From Brassica napus (Eukaryota > Streptophyta > Magnoliopsida > Brassicales > Brassicaceae), in the NCBI RefSeq assembly GCF_020379485.1, contig NC_063448.1, forward strand, positions 4,549,726 to 4,613,725: DNA of 64,000 bases, read 5' to 3'. Below the pieces are notes generated by a model, which saw only the letters and a list, made by a program, of their open reading frames with translations, was not told the origin of the DNA and did not search any database. The stretch's first letter is position 1. Each line of letters starts with the position of its first letter. A program made the translations under genes and the position numbers. Shown piece after piece: positions 61,145-64,000 of the stretch.

Positions 61145-63464
61145 ATGTAAGGACCCTATCCCACTCTCTTAGGTTCTATTTGTTAGGTTTTTGTGTAGAT
61201 TTGATGATTTTAGAAGTTTTTTGATAGATTTTTGTTAGGGTGATTGGTTAGGATTGTGATTTGGTTGTATAATAGATTTAGAATTGTGATTTGGTTGGAT
61301 AATTTGTTGTGTTGAATTGATTTAAAATTTTTTTATAAATTTTTTATTATTTTTGTATTTATAAAATCGATTTTTGTATATAAATTCGATTTTTGTATTT
61401 TACAAAACATTTTTTGTATATAAATTCGATTTTTTGGATTTTACAAAACGTTTTTTGTATATAAATTCGATTTTTGGATTTATAAAAGATGATTTCATAT
61501 TTATAAAAATATTTATATTTATTAAAACTAATTTTGTATTTATAAAACATTTTTTTGATTTATAAACACTATTTTATTATTTTTTTTATTTATAAAAACT
61601 ATTTTTAAATATGTTTTTCAATTAATATTTATTAAAAATATTTTTAAATAAGTTTTTTTTTAATTTATATATTTATTATAACTAATTTTAAATATTTTTT
61701 CAATTAATATTTATTAAAACTATTTTTAAATATGTTTTTTTAAATAATATATTTATTATAACTAATTTTAAATATTTTTTCAATTAATATTTATTAAAAC
61801 TATTTTTAAATATGTTTTTTTAATTTACAGGTCTACTGGTTATCAGACCCGGTCTCGATCTCGTCGTGCCTCACCACGAGGTCGTAGTGGTACGTGGAGC
61901 CACTCTCAGGGTTCGTCGAGCCACTCTCGGGGGTCGAGCAGCCACTGTCGGGATTCTTCATTTCCCGCTCCGGTTTTTGCTCCCGCTGCTGCATCCCTTC
62001 CCGTTGCTGCACCCCCTCCCACTCCTCCAGTCGTTCCGGGAGTGATGATTGTTGCCCAGTTGGTTCAACAGCCCGGTCGTGAGCATCTTCCCTATCTCAC
62101 TCCGTGTCCAAAGGGACGACGTCAAACATGGTAATTAAAAGTCTTTTTTTTTCCTTTCATTAAAATTTGATTCATTATTAATAATTTGTTTCTTATATTA
62201 GGTTCAACCGATCCGGGAACGGGATCAGCGCATGGATCAACAATATGATGTACTCGAACCTCAGAAAGGGATATCCGACTTTCACTCACTTACCTGCCGA
62301 GGACCAGGAGATGTGGTTTCGTCAGTTTGCGGTAAGTATTATAATTTTTTAACTTATATTTTTAATCTTTAATATAAAATTTCTACAAATTGTGTTTTTT
62401 TCAGCAAGAGTTCACCTGGAATCCCGATCACACGAGCTTTATCCGTGACGCCTTCGTCCATAAAGTTATGGACAACTATGGGAAGCAGATCTACGAGTGG
62501 AAGCAGAAGTGGCTCATCAACCAGGTTTTTTTTTAATTTATTAAACAATTTTTTGAATTTATTAAACTATTTTTGGATTTATTAAACTATTTTATATTTT
62601 TTTTATTAAAAGGTCTCGAAATCGATCAACAGCACGGTCTGGGAGGAGTTGTGTGTGCATTGGGATAAGGACGAGACGAAAGCTACCTCCGTGACCAACT
62701 CCGCCAACCGCAAGAGCGATCGTGGCGGGAAGGGCATGTACAAGCACAATTTGGGTGCCCAGACTATTGCCACTCTGGGGGATCGCTTGGTAAGTTCAAT
62801 CTTTTTTTTTAATTATTTAAGTATTTTTATTTTATTTTTTATGCATTTCTTCTAATTTCTAATGTTTGTTTAACTTTTGTTTTTTTCAAGGCGGATGAAA
62901 ATGATGGCGAGCCGGTTGATGATTTCGTCCTAATGAAGACGGCGTATACCAACAAGCACACCGGGGAGATTGATGATGGTGTTGTGAGGGATGTGCTCAG
63001 CCTGATCGAAACTCAGAAGGAAGACGAAGAGACCCGTCTATCTCAGCTTCAAACCGACCTGGACGCCACTTCGACGGCTTCGACCAACTTGTCCCGGATT
63101 CGAATCAACGAAATCGTTGAATCGGTATGTTCTTTATAAAAAAGTTCAATTTATTTATTTCTTTATTTTCATTTTATCATCTTTTCTATTATTTAAATTT
63201 ATTTATTTTCTATTTCAGTCGGTTCCAAAGAAGAAGGGACGTTTGGTCAGTTTGGGTCATCGAGCCCAGTCGGTTCCTCCTTCTGCACCACAGCCCTATG
63301 TTGATCCAGAAGTGCTGGACCAGTTGAAGGACAAAGATGACCGCATAGCTGCGTTGGAGCAAAAGATGGCGGATCAAGAGGCGGGATGGGAGGCAACGAG
63401 GAGGCAGAACGAGCAAATGATGGAGATGCTGAAGAGGATGTACCCGAACGAGCAGTTCCCGTAG
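61145..63464 (+). CDS. Second CACTA protein (Ptta/En/Spm, TNP1-like), element C, open
   Basis: Seven exons: 61145-61146 (only A and T of the start codon), 61831-62130, 62202-62331, 62405-62524, 62613-62789, 62891-63124 and 63219-63464, with GT-AG borders, sum to 403 codons with no break. The start codon is completed by the first G of exon 2, giving [20 protein letters not shown], a basic Ser/Arg-rich N-terminus, then a Pro-rich stretch. Plant transposase-type parts are [59 protein letters not shown] and [20 protein letters not shown], then a coiled-coil-like C-terminus ([19 protein letters not shown]). It is open although its partner gene is dead. Confidence 0.85.
61370..61830. repeat. AT-rich repeats in intron 1 of the second gene, element C
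   Basis: One unit of the sequence expanded in element A (61370-61610) is followed by several roughly 100-bp tandem units with caattaatatttattaaaac. All lie in the 684-bp intron that splits the start codon. Confidence 0.7.
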
Positions 63465-63602
63465 TTTCTTTTTTTTTTTTCAAAAACTCTGAATGTTTTA
63501 TTTTGGTACGTACAACTTTGAATATTATCTAATATGTTTTCTATTTCAATTTTAATTTTATATTTTCGAATTTCAATTAAAAAAATAAATTTTTAATTTT
63601 TA

Positions 63603-64000
63603 AAAGGAAATTATTTTGGGGATATTCCGACGGATACACTTCCTCGGAATATTTCGACGGCAATGGTTTCTCGGAATATTCCGACGGCAATGGTTTCTCG
63701 GAATATTCCGACGGCCGTAGTTCCTCGGAATATTCCGAGGGCATATCTCCTCGGAATATCCCGACGGATACACTTCCTCGGAATATTCCGACGGCAAAGT
63801 TTCTTGGAATATTCTGACGGCCAAAGTTCGTCGGAATATTCCGATACCTCTTTTCTCTCGGAATATTTCCGAGGACCGTTCCATCGGAAATATTCGAGGA
63901 GATACCGACGAACAGTCCTAGGAAATGTTTCTTCGGAATGTCTTCGGAATCTTTAATTCTCGGTATTCCCTCGGAATTTTCCGAGGAAATTCCGAGGAAA
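63603..64000. repeat. 3' subterminal repeats of element C
   Basis: Tightly spaced ATTCCGACGG and TTCCTCGGAATATT motifs up to the window end, matching 34890-35110 of element A in reverse. The terminal CACTACAAGAAAAC complement is not reached. Confidence 0.85.

Larger units (their letters stand above)
56305..64000 (+). mobile_element. CACTA element C, near-complete, runs off the window
   Basis: Starts CACTACAAGAAAAC at 56305 inside the hAT gene, with caa as the expected target copy at 56302-56304. It holds 5' subterminal repeats (56350-56530), a dead TNP2-type gene, a motif block, an open second gene, and 3' subterminal repeats from 63620 to the window end. It shares the TTCCTCGGAATATTCCGAGG end motif and intron sequence with element A, so both are one family. 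Confidence 0.93.

Overview
The window is plant nuclear DNA, almost certainly from a Brassicaceae crop lineage such as Brassica. The evidence is spliced genes with GT-AG introns, AT-rich intergenic DNA, plant L1-type LINE, Ty1/copia, hAT, CACTA (En/Spm) and Tourist-like elements, tRNA-derived SINEs, and a gene order (OTS2-like SUMO protease, PRP17 WD40 splicing factor, two bHLH genes) that I recall from Arabidopsis At1g10570, At1g10580, At1g10585 and At1g10586. A group-III-like GH3 gene lies between the protease and PRP17 and is, as far as I recall, not at that Arabidopsis locus.

Layout. 1-18.2 kb is a very large inverted repeat: the left arm (1 to about 8.5 kb, continuing off the left edge) mirrors the right arm (about 8.6 to 17.1 kb and on). 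Each arm holds the 3' part of an OTS2/ULP1C-like gene, a degenerate extra last exon, several AT-rich inverted-repeat elements and one copia retrotransposon with about 160-bp LTRs. The copia sits in an exon of a further OTS2-like fragment, whose remaining exons follow at 18.2-18.9 kb. Then come a GH3 gene with one premature stop (19.1-21.2 kb, minus) and an intact PRP17 gene (21.8-23.9 kb, minus). A full-length LINE with a 16-bp target duplication occupies 24.4-30.2 kb. A SINE (32.2-32.4 kb) and three Tourist-like MITEs nested inside one another (32.8-33.6 kb) precede the first bHLH gene (33.7-34.5 kb, minus).

34.9-48.2 kb holds two CACTA transposons: a 2.4-kb deletion derivative (A) and a 9.0-kb element (B) with complete ends, a 3-bp target duplication and two open genes, a TNP2-type transposase (1,147 aa) and a Ptta/En/Spm second protein (452 aa). 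Between those genes lies about 2 kb of 7-bp telomere-variant repeats. The second bHLH gene (50.7-51.7 kb, minus) has the same exon layout as the first, so the pair is a tandem duplicate pushed apart by insertions. From 54.0 kb a hAT element is cut by a third CACTA (C, 56.3 kb to beyond the window). In C the transposase is dead through four stop codons that all replace tryptophan, while the second gene is fully open and has its start codon split by an intron.

How it fits together: the ordinary cellular genes here are the OTS2-like protease (SUMO deconjugation), PRP17 (second step of splicing), GH3 (acyl-acid amido synthetase family, probably inactive here) and two bHLH regulators. Everything else is layered mobile DNA. 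A, the element with promoter and ends only, belongs to the family of C. The repeat motif at the CACTA ends also occurs between the two genes in both B and C, which suggests self-regulation of the second gene. The arms of the large inverted repeat differ almost only by single-base insertions and deletions, so an assembly artefact has to be excluded before any biology is read into it.
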